Under the pieces are notes generated by a model. The model saw nothing but the letters and a program-made list of their open reading frames with translations. It was not told where the DNA came from and ran no database searches. 64,000 nucleotides of DNA, from NCBI RefSeq assembly GCF_000482385.1, contig NZ_AXVD01000027.1, positions 1-64,000 of the forward strand, read 5' to 3'. A program made the position numbers and the translations under genes. This document shows positions 16,625 to 26,498 of the stretch, one piece after another. Position 1 is the first letter of the stretch, and each line of letters begins with the position of its first letter. Origin of the DNA: Nocardia sp. CNY236. Its GTDB lineage: Bacteria; Actinomycetota; Actinomycetes; Mycobacteriales; Mycobacteriaceae.

Positions 16625-17743
16625 TCACTTCGGCGGACCGGAGATCAGCACCACCGACACGGTGCGCTGGCCGCCCGCGCCCTCGAGCCCCAACCTGATG
16701 GTGTCGTTCGGTTTGCGTACGTTCAGCTCCGCACGCACGGCCCGAGCGCTGGTCACCGGATGGTCGTCGACCGAGACGATCACATCGCCCGCACCCATAC
16801 CGGCGTTCTGCGCCGGCATGTCGTAGACGGCGACGTCGACCCGGGCGCCGGTGCCGGCGGGCAGCGCGTCGGAGACGAGCACCCCGAGGGTGGCGGTGGG
16901 GCCGATATGCACGGTGTCGGTCGGCCTGCCCGCCCGGATCTGTTCGACGACGTGCATCGCCGAGTCGATCGGCACCGCGTAGCCGTTCGGCGGATGCAGC
17001 CGCACCTGCTCCGGGTCGCCCGACGCCGCTGCGATGACTCCGACCACGGAGGCACTGCGATCCACCAGCGCCCCGCCGGATTGTCCCGACGTGATCGCTG
17101 CTTCGACTTCCAACATGCCGCGCAGCGATTTGCGCGACAGATCAGAGCTGTTGACTGCGACGATGGTGCTGTCGAGGGCGGTGAGCGGGCCGTGGACCGC
17201 TGTGGGCGTGCCGCCGGTACCGCCGGCGTTGCCGATGGCCAGGACCTCCTCGCTCAGGTGCAGCCCGGCCGAACTGCCGATGGTCGCGACCGGCAGCCGC
17301 GTCGCAGCAGGGAGGTCGAGCAGCGCGATGTCGGCGTCGGAATCGTAGCCGAGCACCACCGCGTCGTAGGTCTCGCCGGTACCGACGTCGGTGACCGTCA
17401 CCCTGTCGGCGCCTTTGACCACGTGGTGGCTGGTGAGCACCTGACCGTCGGCGGTGAGCACGATGCCGGACCCCGCAGCTCCCGCCCCGAACGGTTCGGC
17501 GACAGCGTGAATATTGACCAGCGCCTGCTCCACGACCGTGGTGACGCAGTTCAAGTCCATCGTCTCGGGGGCGGCCAGTTCGACCGGCGTCGAGGATCCG
17601 ACCGCAGGCGAACCGACTCGATCGGGCACTTCGCCGCCGTGGCCGATGAGGGCGACCATCGTGAGCAGAAGCGCCGCGACCATGACGAGCGCCCGGCCGC
17701 CACGCGTTCCGTTCGGCGTGGTCCGCTGCCACTGTCTGTCCAT
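16625..17743 (-). CDS. S1C serine protease with PDZ domain
   Basis: 372 residues from the ATG at 17743, with ggagg just upstream. A membrane anchor lies at residues 18-35, then a trypsin-like domain with catalytic His107 (TSHHVV), Asp138 (DADIAL) and Ser222 (GQSGGAL; the usual motif is GNSGG, so Asn is replaced by Gln). A PDZ domain follows at about residues 275-370 (LGVLVSD, AGMGAGDVIVSVDD). This is the HtrA/DegP-like or MarP-like type acting outside the membrane. It is convergent with the VKOR gene (10-base gap), and a role in envelope protein quality control is likely. Confidence 0.9.
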   Translation of the reverse strand: MDRQWQRTTPNGTRGGRALVMVAALLLTMVALIGHGGEVPDRVGSPAVGSSTPVELAAPETMDLNCVTTVVEQALVNIHAVAEPFGAGAAGSGIVLTADGQVLTSHHVVKGADRVTVTDVGTGETYDAVVLGYDSDADIALLDLPAATRLPVATIGSSAGLHLSEEVLAIGNAGGTGGTPTAVHGPLTALDSTIVAVNSSDLSRKSLRGMLEVEAAITSGQSGGALVDRSASVVGVIAAASGDPEQVRLHPPNGYAVPIDSAMHVVEQIRAGRPTDTVHIGPTATLGVLVSDALPAGTGARVDVAVYDMPAQNAGMGAGDVIVSVDDHPVTSARAVRAELNVRKPNDTIRLGLEGAGGQRTVSVVLISGPPK

Positions 17744-17905
17744 GGCTCCTCCGCTTCGGCCGAAGCACCGGTTTTCTCCATTGTCGCCACCGACGGCCCG
17801 TCCGCACAGACCACGGACGAAGGTCTCGGAACGATGGAGCCGCCAACAAGGCTGTTTCCGTGTTGTGGTTGTCAATCACACCGATAGACGAGTAGGCATA
17901 CATAC

Positions 17906-18958
17906 ATGAGCACTGCTGCCGCTTATGGCGTGTCCAGCCCCGACGGCTCGTTCGAAAAGATCACGATCGAGCGTCGAGACGTGGCGCCTCACGATGTCCT
18001 GATCGATATTGCCTACGTGGGCATTTGTCACTCCGATATCCACACCGCACGCAACGAGTGGGGCGGGTCGCGCTACCCCTGCGTGCCCGGACACGAGATC
18101 ACCGGCGTGGTCGCCGCGGTCGGGACCGCGGTGACGAAACATCGGGTCGGCGATCGTGTCGGGGTCGGGTGCATGGTCGATTCCTGTGGCGAATGCCCGC
18201 CCTGCCGCGCCGGCGAGGAACAACACTGCACCAAGGGCGCGACGATGACCTACAACGGCGCCGTCGACTCCAGTGTGCAGCCGGGTGGGAACACCCTCGG
18301 CGGCTACTCCACCCACGTGGTGGTGACCGAGAATTTCGTGGTCCGGATTCCCGACGAGATGGGGCTGGATGCCGCCGCCCCGCTGCTGTGCGCGGGAATC
18401 ACGCTGTATTCGCCGCTGCGGTTCTGGGGCGCCGGGCCGGGCAAGCAGGTCGCGATCATCGGCATGGGTGGGCTCGGACATGTCGGAGTCAAGATCGCCG
18501 CCGCGATGGGCGCCGACGTCACCGTGCTCAGCCGCTCGTTGAGCAAGCAGGACGACGGAAAGGCGTTCGGCGCGAGCGGCTACTACGCCACCAGCGATCG
18601 GGAAACCTTCCGCGAGCTGCGCGGCCGATTCGACCTGATGCTCAATACGGTCTCGGCGAATCTTCCGTTGGACTACTACCTGCGCCTGCTGAAAATGAAC
18701 GGCTCGCTGGTGATCCTCGGTCTCCCCGAGAAGCCGCTGACCGTCTCACCGTTCAGCCTGACCGGGGGTCGGCACTCGCTGGCAGGGTCGGCGATCGGCG
18801 GCATCGCCGAAACCCAGGAGATGCTGGATTTCTGCGCCGAACACAAGATCGGGCCCGAGATCGAGCTGATTTCCGCCGACGCGATCGACGACGCCTATGG
18901 TCGGGTCGTGGCCAGCGACGTCCGCTACCGCTTCGTCATCGACGTCTCGACCATGTGA
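17906..18958 (+). CDS. Zinc-dependent NAD(P)+ alcohol dehydrogenase
   Basis: 350 residues, full length for the medium-chain family. Catalytic zinc ligands are in GICHSDIH (about residue 42) and GHEITG. The structural zinc loop [15 protein letters not shown] lies at about residues 93-107. The Rossmann motif is [11 protein letters not shown]. Sequence features place it with the cinnamyl-alcohol-type AdhC/YahK group that reduces diverse aldehydes. It is monocistronic by spacing and divergent from the PDZ protease. The natural substrate is not evident. Confidence 0.93.
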   Translation: MSTAAAYGVSSPDGSFEKITIERRDVAPHDVLIDIAYVGICHSDIHTARNEWGGSRYPCVPGHEITGVVAAVGTAVTKHRVGDRVGVGCMVDSCGECPPCRAGEEQHCTKGATMTYNGAVDSSVQPGGNTLGGYSTHVVVTENFVVRIPDEMGLDAAAPLLCAGITLYSPLRFWGAGPGKQVAIIGMGGLGHVGVKIAAAMGADVTVLSRSLSKQDDGKAFGASGYYATSDRETFRELRGRFDLMLNTVSANLPLDYYLRLLKMNGSLVILGLPEKPLTVSPFSLTGGRHSLAGSAIGGIAETQEMLDFCAEHKIGPEIELISADAIDDAYGRVVASDVRYRFVIDVSTM

Positions 18959-19031
18959 CCTACCACGCGCCACGGGCATTGCCCGGCGCTTCCGGACAGC
19001 GATCGGCTCGCTGTGTGAGTACGTTGGCGTG

Positions 19032-20141
19032 GTGTCTGTGAAGGACAACGACGAAGCCGCGCACCCCGCCAACGGCGTCACGGGCATGCCGTCGTGGCTG
19101 CCACGCGCGTTCCTCCTCGCCGCGGCGACGATCGCCGGACTGTTTGCGGCCTTTTGGATACTCCAGCGCATGCGGGGCTTGCTGACGATTCTGCTGGTCT
19201 CGCTGTTCCTCGCCTTCGCCATCGAGCCGGCGGTGAACTGGCTGGCCCGGCATCGGATCCGCCGAGGTCCGGCAACCGGATTGGTGTTCCTCGGCTTGGT
19301 GGCCGTGGTCGCCGCGTTCGGGTGGACGTTGGGCGCACTGCTGGTCGACGAGGTCGGCAACCTGGTGCAGAACACGCCGGAGTACGCCGACCACGTGGTG
19401 GAGTGGATCAACCGCACGTTCGACACCGAGCTGTCCGGCACCGACATCCAGAAATACGCCACCGACTGGAGTGCGACGCTGGAGGGCTACCTCTCCGGGT
19501 TGGCGGGCAATGTGTGGGGCATCGGTACCGCCGCGGTCGGCGCAATCTTCCAGGGCCTCGGAATCTTGTTGTTCACCTTCTATTTCGCCGCCGATGGGCC
19601 ACGCTTCCGCCACGCCGTGTGCTCGTTGCTGCCGCCCCGGCAGCAACGACATGTGCTGCGCGCCTGGGATATCGCGGTGGAAAAGACCGGCGGATACATC
19701 TATTCGCGCGGACTGCTCGCGCTCGTCTCGACCCTGGCGCACTATGTCATGCTGCGCATCCTGGATCTGCCGTCGGCGTTCGCCCTCGCGTTGTGGGTGG
19801 GGGTGGTATCGCAGTTCATCCCCACGGTCGGCACCTACCTGGCCGGCGCGCTACCGGTGATCGTCGCGCTGGTGCACGGTCCGACCACGGCCCTATGGAT
19901 TCTGGGCTTCATCGTGCTGTATCAACAGTTCGAAAACTACGTGCTGCAACCACGCATCACCGCGACCACCTTGGACATGCACCCAGCGGTCGCCTTCGGC
20001 GCAGTGTTGGCAGGCGCAGCGCTGCTCGGCGCAACCGGCGCCCTGCTCGCCATCCCGGTGACCGCGACGGTACAAGCGTTCTCCAGCGCCTTCATCCGCC
20101 GCTACGACGTGGAAACCGACGACGAGCAGCCGGCCTCATAG
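19032..20141 (+). CDS. AI-2E family transporter (TqsA/PerM-like)
   Basis: 369 residues from a GTG at 19032. Membrane helices are clear at about residues 18-60, 70-95, 160-190, 220-280 and 290-350, with a soluble helical segment between (EYADHVVEWINRTFD). The FIPTVGTYLAGALPVIVAL motif and QQFENYVLQPRI are family signatures. Members export small molecules or ions; despite the name, few move AI-2. It starts 73 bases after the alcohol dehydrogenase, and a shared transcript is possible. Confidence 0.88.
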   Translation: MSVKDNDEAAHPANGVTGMPSWLPRAFLLAAATIAGLFAAFWILQRMRGLLTILLVSLFLAFAIEPAVNWLARHRIRRGPATGLVFLGLVAVVAAFGWTLGALLVDEVGNLVQNTPEYADHVVEWINRTFDTELSGTDIQKYATDWSATLEGYLSGLAGNVWGIGTAAVGAIFQGLGILLFTFYFAADGPRFRHAVCSLLPPRQQRHVLRAWDIAVEKTGGYIYSRGLLALVSTLAHYVMLRILDLPSAFALALWVGVVSQFIPTVGTYLAGALPVIVALVHGPTTALWILGFIVLYQQFENYVLQPRITATTLDMHPAVAFGAVLAGAALLGATGALLAIPVTATVQAFSSAFIRRYDVETDDEQPAS

Positions 20142-20143
20142 CC

Positions 20144-20473
20144 TTACGCGTCGAAGGGGTTCGGTATGGGGTTGCGGGGGTAGGTGTGGTGTGGGTGCAC
20201 GGTGATCACTTCGCAGACACCCACGAGTTCGGTGGGCACGTCCGGGCCGATGTGGTGGAGATCGGGCACGATCACCGCATCGGCGTCGATCTTGCGCACC
20301 GCGTCGACCAGGCGAGCGAGCGGCTCGCTGGTGTTGGCCCCGAACACCACGGTTTTGGCCAACTCATACCCCAGCCGGCTCGCCAGACTACGGATCTGGG
20401 TCTCGTGCCAGGTCTGGGTCACGCCGGAGACATCGCGGCGCAGGTAGCCCAACGCGGTCGGTTTCGCAGTCAT
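20144..20473 (-). CDS. Resolvase-fold-like small protein (paralogue A)
   Basis: 109 residues from the ATG whose product begins MTAKPTALGYLRRD, the start matching its paralogue at 28635-28958. The opening GYLRRDVSG and HETQIRSLASRLGYELAKTVVF pattern resembles the N-terminal fold of serine recombinases (GYxRxS...Q...L). However, the C-terminal DNA-binding and recombinase parts are missing and the catalytic Ser/Arg set is not clearly kept. It may be a stand-alone regulatory or vestigial domain. The stop is 2 bases from the convergent transporter stop. Confidence 0.65.
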   Translation of the reverse strand: MTAKPTALGYLRRDVSGVTQTWHETQIRSLASRLGYELAKTVVFGANTSEPLARLVDAVRKIDADAVIVPDLHHIGPDVPTELVGVCEVITVHPHHTYPRNPIPNPFDA

Positions 20474-20671
20474 ACTCACCAGTTCGTCATCAGATTCGTC
20501 GATCACTGCCGAATCTCACTGTGCGCTATCGCTCCAACCGGCCGCGAGGCGGGGTCACAGCGGCCCGAACACCCGGGGCCGGTTGACAACATGGCGAATA
20601 CCCTTGCACTGGTGGGTGTGCGAATCTGTACGTGGCGTTTTCCGGAGTTGAACCGAGCGCCGGCACGCTGT

Positions 20672-20839
20672 TCAGTTCGCGAGTTCGGCAAGGATTCGCC
20701 GGGCTTCGCTGATCTTTCCGGCGGCGTTCTCCAACTGTTCGGGGCTGAGGCATTTGCTGAACGCGGCCGCATCCACGAGCTGCTGTTTCACTTGGTCGAG
20801 CCAGAGGAGTGCGAATTCTCGGCGCTGGAACTCGGGCAT
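20672..20839 (-). CDS. Hypothetical small helical protein
   Basis: 55 residues (MPEFQRREFALLWLDQV...), predicted helical, with no recognised family. The composition (Gln, Glu, Ala, Leu) is protein-like and unlike the surrounding frames. There is no close neighbour on the same strand. It is uncertain whether it is expressed. Confidence 0.35.
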   Translation of the reverse strand: MPEFQRREFALLWLDQVKQQLVDAAAFSKCLSPEQLENAAGKISEARRILAELAN

Positions 20840-21089
20840 GCCCGAGACGATACCCGAATTCGAACACAAGTTCGATAACTGTCAAGTTGCTACTACTGCC
20901 GGTCTACCACTTCTATCCGGCCGCGTGCCTCCTTCGGGCTTCATCGTCCATGCAAGAACCTTTCCACCAGTGTCTCCATTCTTTTCGATGCGGCACCCCA
21001 GACCTCGAGCGCGCCAAAGTCCGGTACGTCGAGCCGGACCAGCTTTGCCTGCCCCCGCGTAGATCTCGGAATAGAGAGCCGGGGCTGGA

Positions 21090-21782
21090 GTGTGGCGCCG
21101 CGGCACCGGCCAGATCGCGCTGCGCCTGGCACCGCTGGTCGCCCACGTGCACGCTGTCGACCCCGATCCCCACATGCTCGACGAAGGAGCGAAGCTCGCC
21201 ACCACAGCCGAGGTCGACAACATCAGCTGGCGCGAAGGCGACTCCTACCACCTAGGCGCCCTCGATCTGCCCGCCCTCGATCTGGTCACCATGGGCGCCA
21301 GCTTCCACTGGACCGACCGCACCGCACTGCTGGCCGACCTCGACCATCGCCTCATCCCAACCGGTGCGGTTGTGCTGGCCAGTGGCGGACCCCCGGCCAC
21401 CGCCACCGCACCGCCCTGGCACGACATCGTCACCGAAGTCCGCACCGCCCACCTCGGCCCGCAGCGCCGCGCCGGTACCAGCACCTACACCCATCCGCGC
21501 ATCACCCACACCGAAGTCCTGGCCACCTCACCGTTCTCCAACATCGACATCGACATCACAACCTGGCACTGGGATCTGCACCGCGACATCGACTCCGTGA
21601 TCGAGCTCCAGTTCTCCTTCTCCTACAGCGCACCAGGCCAATTCAGCGACGAGTCCGCCCGCGCGGCGTTCGCCCGGGACCTGCGAGCCGCACTCGTCGA
21701 AAAGTTCGGACCCGACACCGTGCTCACCGAACACCTCACCACCGAGTTGATCATCGCCACCCGCCCAAACGGAGGGTCATGA
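21090..21782 (+). pseudogene. Class I SAM-dependent methyltransferase, 5'-truncated
   Basis: 230 residues are readable. The frame enters in the middle of motif I (RGTGQIALRLAP, where an intact gene would have a GCGTGQIA context), so about 35-45 N-terminal residues are missing. Downstream motifs remain: HVHAVDPDPHML, an acidic motif III area, and GASFHWTDR typical of the Methyltransf_11 group with FHW. The stop overlaps the ATG of the next fragment (ATGA, with ggagg before it), so this was the first of two coupled genes. Probably non-functional. Confidence 0.7.
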
Positions 21783-21913
21783 CCCGTATCCCGCTCCGGA
21801 TCACCCCGGCCGACAACGCCGACACCGGTCGCGTCGTCGTCGAGTGGATCATGTCCAGCGTCTGCAACTACGAGTGCCGCTATTGTCCAATTTACTTGCA
21901 CGACATGCCCGAA
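21779..21913 (+). pseudogene. Radical SAM protein, 3'-truncated
   Basis: Only about 45 residues remain. They include VVEWIMSSVCNYECRYCP, whose CxxxCxxC motif binds the [4Fe-4S] cluster of radical SAM enzymes, followed by IYLHDMPE. After that the frame loses protein-like character and the sequence switches to other fragments. It was translationally coupled to the methyltransferase, so the pair is the remnant of a small modification or biosynthetic operon. Confidence 0.7.
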
Positions 21914-22040
21914 CTTCCGCACCGATGCCCCCTACCTGCCGATCCTCGCCGCTCAACGCACCGACGCCCGCAAACTTGCCGACGACGCCCAACGCCGCGG
22001 CTGGATCACCGAAGCCGACCGCCACCACCAACTCCTTCCT
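21914..22040 (+). pseudogene. Recombinase/integrase C-terminal-like fragment
   Basis: In a different frame from the radical SAM fragment, the text reads FRTDAPYLPILAAQ and then DDAQRRGWITEADRHHQLL. This resembles the C-terminal helices of some actinobacterial integrase-type transposases. It is short and without a start codon, so the assignment is tentative. Confidence 0.3.
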
Positions 22041-22070
22041 GCCGCTTCCGTCTCTGTGGAGGATGTGGGC

Positions 22071-22115
22071 ATGCCCAAGCGTTATCCGATCGAGCATCGT
22101 GAGCGTGCGGTGATG
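22071..22115 (+). pseudogene. IS3-type orfA N-terminal fragment
   Basis: The first 15 or so codons (MPKRYPIEHRERAV), with a ggagg site upstream at about 22059, match the start of IS3-family OrfA proteins. The similarity then stops abruptly. It is a truncated insertion-sequence end. Confidence 0.5.
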
Positions 22116-22169
22116 GTCATTATGGCGACGCCGGCACCAACGCCGAGCCCGAGGCAGCCACTACCAGCG

Positions 22170-22835
22170 ACGATCCCGACTCACAGTGGGCGATCCTGGA
22201 GCCGCTGCTGCCACCATTCGGGATTCCGGCGGCAAGGGTGGTCGGCGGGAGAAGTGGCCGCGGCGGCTGGTCTGTGATGCGATCTTCTACCTCTCACGAG
22301 GCGGGATCGCTTGGGCGCACATGCCGCACGATTTCCCTCCCGCGAAAACCGTCTAGGACATCTACCGGCGGTGGACCAAAGCCAGTGCGTGGCAACGCAT
22401 CCACGACACAGTGCGTGATCGTGCCCGGACCCGCGCCGGGCGTGATGCGCAGCCGACGGCGGCGGTGATCGACTCGCAAACCGTCCGCAGCGCTGACACC
22501 ATCGCCGCGGGCACGGTCGGATACGACGCGGGCAAGAAGATCAAGGGCCGCAAACGCCACATCGCCACCGACACCAACGGCCTGCTGCTGGCCGTTGTGG
22601 TCACCGCGGCCTCGATCCAGGACCGTGACGCCGCACACCGGCTGCTGGCCGCAATGGCGGTCCCCTTCGCCACCATCACGTATGTGTTCGCCGACGGCGG
22701 CTACACCGGACGAATGGTCACTTGGGCGAAAACTGTTCTCACCAAGACAGTCCAGATCGAGAAACGCAGCGACACCGCGACCGGTTTCGAAGTCCGGCCC
22801 CGCCGCTGGGTGGTCGAACGGACCTTCGGGAAACG
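22170..22835 (+). pseudogene. IS5-family transposase, frameshifted and interrupted
   Basis: Homology starts at SQWAILEPLLPPFG, changes frame near 22225, continues as REKWPRRLVCDAIFYLSRGG, meets an in-frame TAG at 22354-22356, then runs through AVIDSQTVRSAD, GKKIKGRKRHIATD and FADGGYTGRMV to VVERTFG. DDE residues are visible (D in IDSQ, D in FADGG, E in VVERT). The C-terminal part after RTFG is lost. One frameshift, one stop and a truncation make this non-functional. Confidence 0.85.
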
Positions 22836-23054
22836 AAATGCGGGCCGGGGGCGGCGCGGAGACACGGCTAGTCGAATGGCGAATCTTATGGGAGAACCTG
22901 TAGTTACCCTGCTTATTTCACCCAGGTATTGTGAGGTGATTGCTGGTAGAAAGTCGGTGGTATATACGTGGCAGCGTGGCCGTGTTGTACGCAGTCGGCA
23001 CGTAGAAACTAGCCGGTACTGAAGGTCGCGTAGAGAGCCTGGAGGTCAGGTCGC

Positions 23055-23549
23055 GTGGTGATGGAGGAGAACCGACTACAGGGGATCTTGGATGGGATTT
23101 CTCTGACGCCACCATGGACTGTAGGCGAGTTCACGGTGTATCTGTCCGATCGGCTCGGCAAGCGGATCGTGTTGGACCCGTGGCGGGTGCATGTGCCGTC
23201 GGTGTCACGCTGTGGTGCACTCTGGGTCACTCAGAACGAACTTGTTGTCAAGTACGACCCAGCACGGTCGCCTCGAGGACAGCGCCAGGAGATTATGCAT
23301 GAGATCGGTCATGTACTGCTCGATCACCGTGGCGACGACAAGTTCGAAGTCACGGATTCCCTGCTGGTCGAGGGCCTGGACCCGCAACGAGTACGCGAAG
23401 TACTGCACCGCCAGCACTTCGACTCGACTGCGGAATGGGAAGCGGAATGGCTCGGTACGCACTTGGCCGGGCTGAGCCGGGGCCGACCAGATGACATCGA
23501 TGGCGCGGGACACAGGGCGGCATCGCTGGTCGAACTGATGTGGCGATGA
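23055..23549 (+). CDS. ImmA/IrrE family metallopeptidase
   Basis: 164 residues from a GTG with ggagg at 23041-23045. The zinc motif HEIGH (residues 82-86) is followed by an acidic helix EWEAEWLGTHLA (about 127-138) that supplies the third ligand. Relatives cleave or sense helix-turn-helix repressors (ImmA, IrrE). There is no HTH domain of its own, but XRE-type regulators are encoded 3 kb downstream on the other strand. The stop overlaps the start of the membrane-protein gene (ATGA). It is the first gene of a probable three-gene operon with the membrane protein and P450. Confidence 0.88.
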   Translation: MVMEENRLQGILDGISLTPPWTVGEFTVYLSDRLGKRIVLDPWRVHVPSVSRCGALWVTQNELVVKYDPARSPRGQRQEIMHEIGHVLLDHRGDDKFEVTDSLLVEGLDPQRVREVLHRQHFDSTAEWEAEWLGTHLAGLSRGRPDDIDGAGHRAASLVELMWR

Positions 23550-24673
23550 GCCCCAGCCCCCTGCTGGTGGCCGAGGCAAGCTCGTCGCTATCCGAGCCGG
23601 TCGCCGCAGCCCTGCTGACATGGATCGCGGTCGTGGTGGTGCTACGGATGTCCGTGCTGGTCGAGCGGGCGCGCCTGGATTGGGCGGCGGTGGTGCTGAT
23701 CGGGTCCTTCTGGTGCATCGCGCTTCTGCGAGACCGAGCCGTGCAAGAGGTACTGACTCGGTGGATATCACTGGCGGATGTGCGGCTTGCAGCGCATACG
23801 GCCGCGCTCGTTGGAGCAGGCGCGATCTTGTGGATTGGCTTGCTGTGGCGGGCGCGTCGACCGGTTCGAGGCTGTGTGGTGCCGCTGATCTCGGTGAGCG
23901 TTGCGGTACTCGCCGGGGCCCTGGCGTGGATCTCCACACCGGCGCGAGCGGTGAATGTGGCGATCGAGGAATTGTCGGGCTGGCGACCAGGGGTCTACAT
24001 GACGGTCTACTCCCTGCCCACCATGGTGGCCGAGATCCTGCCTCTGATCACTGCACTGAGTTTGATATGGAATTGGCAGCAGAACCGTGCTCGCGCTGCG
24101 CTCGGAGCGACCATCGCGGTATGCGTCGCACTATCGTGGATCGACGGTCTGACTCGGACCGTGACAGGGTGGATGATCAGCGCGGGAGTGCCGGGCCAGG
24201 TCGGCGCCGAACGCGCCGAACACAACGACTTGTTGTTCCTGCTCCCGGTTGCGCTGCTGATGCTCCTGGGTATGCCGTCCATCGCTACATCGCTGGCGAT
24301 ACGGCTAGGTAAAGATTCAGCGTCGCGGAACATTCGAGTGCTCGGGCCGATGTGGGAAGACATGATGGCCGCACGGCCGGAGATGCGCTTGAACGTTCGC
24401 GCGCGGAATACATTGCCGCAGGTCACTGAACACCGGATGCGCATCGAGATCGAGGACACGATGATTTCCGTGGCTCCGTGGCTGACATGTCTCGATCCCG
24501 ATCCCACCCCACCGCAGGTTTGCCAAGCCTTGCGCGCAGCGTATACCGCCGACGCCGCCGAGCAGGGCGACCAGGCCGCGGCCGCCCCGCTCTGGGTGGG
24601 AGACGAAAAGTTTGTGCTGGAAATTGCCCGTGAGTGGGCTCGGACCCGATCGACTCAGGTCAGCCCACTGTAG
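23546..24673 (+). CDS. Multi-helix membrane protein (MAB_1171c/DUF6545-like)
   Basis: 375 residues. About seven hydrophobic helices span residues 15-265, and a soluble cytoplasmic tail of about 110 residues follows (GPMWEDMMAARPEMRLNVRARN onward). This layout and the tail motif match the MAB_1171c-type putative transporters found in actinobacteria. Its ATG overlaps the peptidase stop. An alternative ATG two codons upstream cannot be excluded. Transport, sensing or signalling roles are all possible; the linkage to a peptidase and P450 favours a small-molecule signalling or export role (inference). Confidence 0.75.
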   Translation: MSPSPLLVAEASSSLSEPVAAALLTWIAVVVVLRMSVLVERARLDWAAVVLIGSFWCIALLRDRAVQEVLTRWISLADVRLAAHTAALVGAGAILWIGLLWRARRPVRGCVVPLISVSVAVLAGALAWISTPARAVNVAIEELSGWRPGVYMTVYSLPTMVAEILPLITALSLIWNWQQNRARAALGATIAVCVALSWIDGLTRTVTGWMISAGVPGQVGAERAEHNDLLFLLPVALLMLLGMPSIATSLAIRLGKDSASRNIRVLGPMWEDMMAARPEMRLNVRARNTLPQVTEHRMRIEIEDTMISVAPWLTCLDPDPTPPQVCQALRAAYTADAAEQGDQAAAAPLWVGDEKFVLEIAREWARTRSTQVSPL

Positions 24674-24706
24674 AAGCCCTGATACGAACGTCGGAAAGGC
24701 AGCCGC

Positions 24707-26074
24707 ATGACAACAACGACGAAACTCGCTGCGCGGAGCATCCCGCACCCACCCAACCGTATTCCGATTCTGGGTGATGTGCTCGGCATAGACCGCAAAC
24801 GCCCGAACCAGAAGACGTTGTGGCAGTTTTCGCGGCTCGGCCCGCTGTACCGTCGCACGTTCGTCGGCGGGGTGCATTTGACATTCGCGGGCTCGGCGGA
24901 CCTCATGCGGGAGATCATCGACGAGAAGGTCTGGCAACGGCATTTCGGCCGCCCGTATGAAAAGCTACGCGAGATCGCCGGTGACGGCCTGTTCACCGCC
25001 GCCAACGATTCTCCGGAGTGGAAACGCGGACACGAGGTGCTCATTCATGGGTTCGTCCCCGGCGCGATGGCGGACTATCACGACACGATGCTGAGCGTGG
25101 CGGACCTGACCGCGCAGTGGCTCGGCGATGCCAGGAACGTCACCGACACCGCAGCGATGATGGGCGACACCGCCCTCGAGATCATCGGCCGGGCCGGCTT
25201 CGGGTACTCGGTCGGCGCGTTCGACGCTCGCGCGGCGGGCCGAGCCCCGTTCGCCGCCGCGCTGACCCGAGTGTTCTCCCACGTCCAGGAGTCGGCGATT
25301 CCGATGGTAGGCAAGCTGATCGGCGGCAAACGGGCCCGCCAACACGCCGAGGACATCGCACTCATGAAACAAACGGTGATCGAGGTCATCGAGACCCGCC
25401 GGGGCACCGGCCAGCGGTGCCCCGACCTGCTCGATCGAATGTTGCACCCTGAGAACGGGTTGCCGTTGCCGGATGACAACATTGCCGACCAAGTGCTGAC
25501 AATGTTCGTCGCGGGGCACGAAACCACCGGCAACCTACTCGCGTTCGCTACATACTTCCTGGCACGGAACCCCGAACTCGCGGCCCGTGTTCGAGCCGAG
25601 GCCACTGCGGTGACCACCGATGGCCGGATCGCATACGAGGATGTGGCCAAGCTGAAGGTCACCGATGCGGTGATCTCCGAAACACTGCGACTGTGGCCCA
25701 CCGCACCCGGATTCTTCCGGGCCGCACGCGAAGACACCACGCTCGGCGGATACGACATCTCCGCAGGTGAGTGGGTGTTTGTGCTGCTGTTGGCGGTACA
25801 CCGCGATACGAGCGTATGGGGCCCTGACGCCGAGGAATTCCGGCCGGATCGGTGGCTCGAGAACGGATTCCGACCCAAGCCGTGGACCTACCGGCCCTTC
25901 GGCACGGGTCCGCGTTCCTGCATCGGTCAAGCATTCGCACTGCACGAGGCCAAGTTGATCATCGCCTCGTTGGTGCGTGACTTCGACTTGGACGGCAGGA
26001 GCGAACTGGACGTAGAAGAGAATTTGACGCTGCGGCCGTCCAACCTGGAAGTCGAGTTCCGCAGGATCAAGTGA
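24707..26074 (+). CDS. Cytochrome P450
   Basis: 455 residues, full length. The I-helix AGHETT (269-274), the ExxR motif ETLR (about 324-327), and the heme loop FGTGPRSCIG with ligand Cys405 are all intact. Sequence style resembles the CYP102/eukaryote-like class rather than short CYP105-type enzymes, which fits a fatty acid or lipid-like substrate (inference). It lies 33 bases after the membrane-protein gene with its own ribosome site, and is convergent with the EspR-like gene (19-base gap). No ferredoxin is encoded next to it, so redox partners come from elsewhere. Confidence 0.93.
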   Translation: MTTTTKLAARSIPHPPNRIPILGDVLGIDRKRPNQKTLWQFSRLGPLYRRTFVGGVHLTFAGSADLMREIIDEKVWQRHFGRPYEKLREIAGDGLFTAANDSPEWKRGHEVLIHGFVPGAMADYHDTMLSVADLTAQWLGDARNVTDTAAMMGDTALEIIGRAGFGYSVGAFDARAAGRAPFAAALTRVFSHVQESAIPMVGKLIGGKRARQHAEDIALMKQTVIEVIETRRGTGQRCPDLLDRMLHPENGLPLPDDNIADQVLTMFVAGHETTGNLLAFATYFLARNPELAARVRAEATAVTTDGRIAYEDVAKLKVTDAVISETLRLWPTAPGFFRAAREDTTLGGYDISAGEWVFVLLLAVHRDTSVWGPDAEEFRPDRWLENGFRPKPWTYRPFGTGPRSCIGQAFALHEAKLIIASLVRDFDLDGRSELDVEENLTLRPSNLEVEFRRIK

Positions 26075-26093
26075 GCCGCGGCCCGGGGGCTGA

Positions 26094-26486
26094 TTACCGG
26101 GTGCGGGCAGGTAGCGCCTGTAGGTCGGCGATCAGCTCCCCGAGCTTGTCGCGTGTTATGGCACGCGCCGCGACGTGCTGAACTCCGCGGTCACGCGCCA
26201 AGGTCCACAGCTGCACCCGCAGATCGAGGTCGACATCTTCGTCGCCGTGAGGCAGCAGGTAGGCCACATCTGTCACACCGCACAACGCGCACAGCGTTTC
26301 GGCGATGTCGCGGGGAATCACAACGGTGGTCCCGTTGCGCAGGTTCTCGATGTACGCGGGCTCGATGGTGCGGCCCAGCTGTTTCGTGAGTTCGGTGGCT
26401 ATCTGTTCATTACTCAGCGCGGGTTCATTCCAGCGATGCGCATACTCGATCATATGTTCGATTTTGTTGGACAACGGGACTGACAT
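26094..26486 (-). CDS. EspR-like helix-turn-helix regulator
   Basis: 130 residues. The N-terminal HTH (about residues 15-75) recognises DNA (SNEQIATELTKQLG, PAYIENLRNGT). The C-terminal helices (LWTLARDRGVQHVAARA) match the dimerisation part of EspR, the nucleoid-associated regulator of ESX-1 genes in mycobacteria, in length and order. It sits 12 bases downstream of an XRE regulator gene on the same strand, so the two are one operon. It is convergent with the peptidase-membrane protein-P450 operon. Confidence 0.8.
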   Translation of the reverse strand: MSVPLSNKIEHMIEYAHRWNEPALSNEQIATELTKQLGRTIEPAYIENLRNGTTVVIPRDIAETLCALCGVTDVAYLLPHGDEDVDLDLRVQLWTLARDRGVQHVAARAITRDKLGELIADLQALPARTR

Positions 26487-26498
26487 TCAGGTTGTTCC

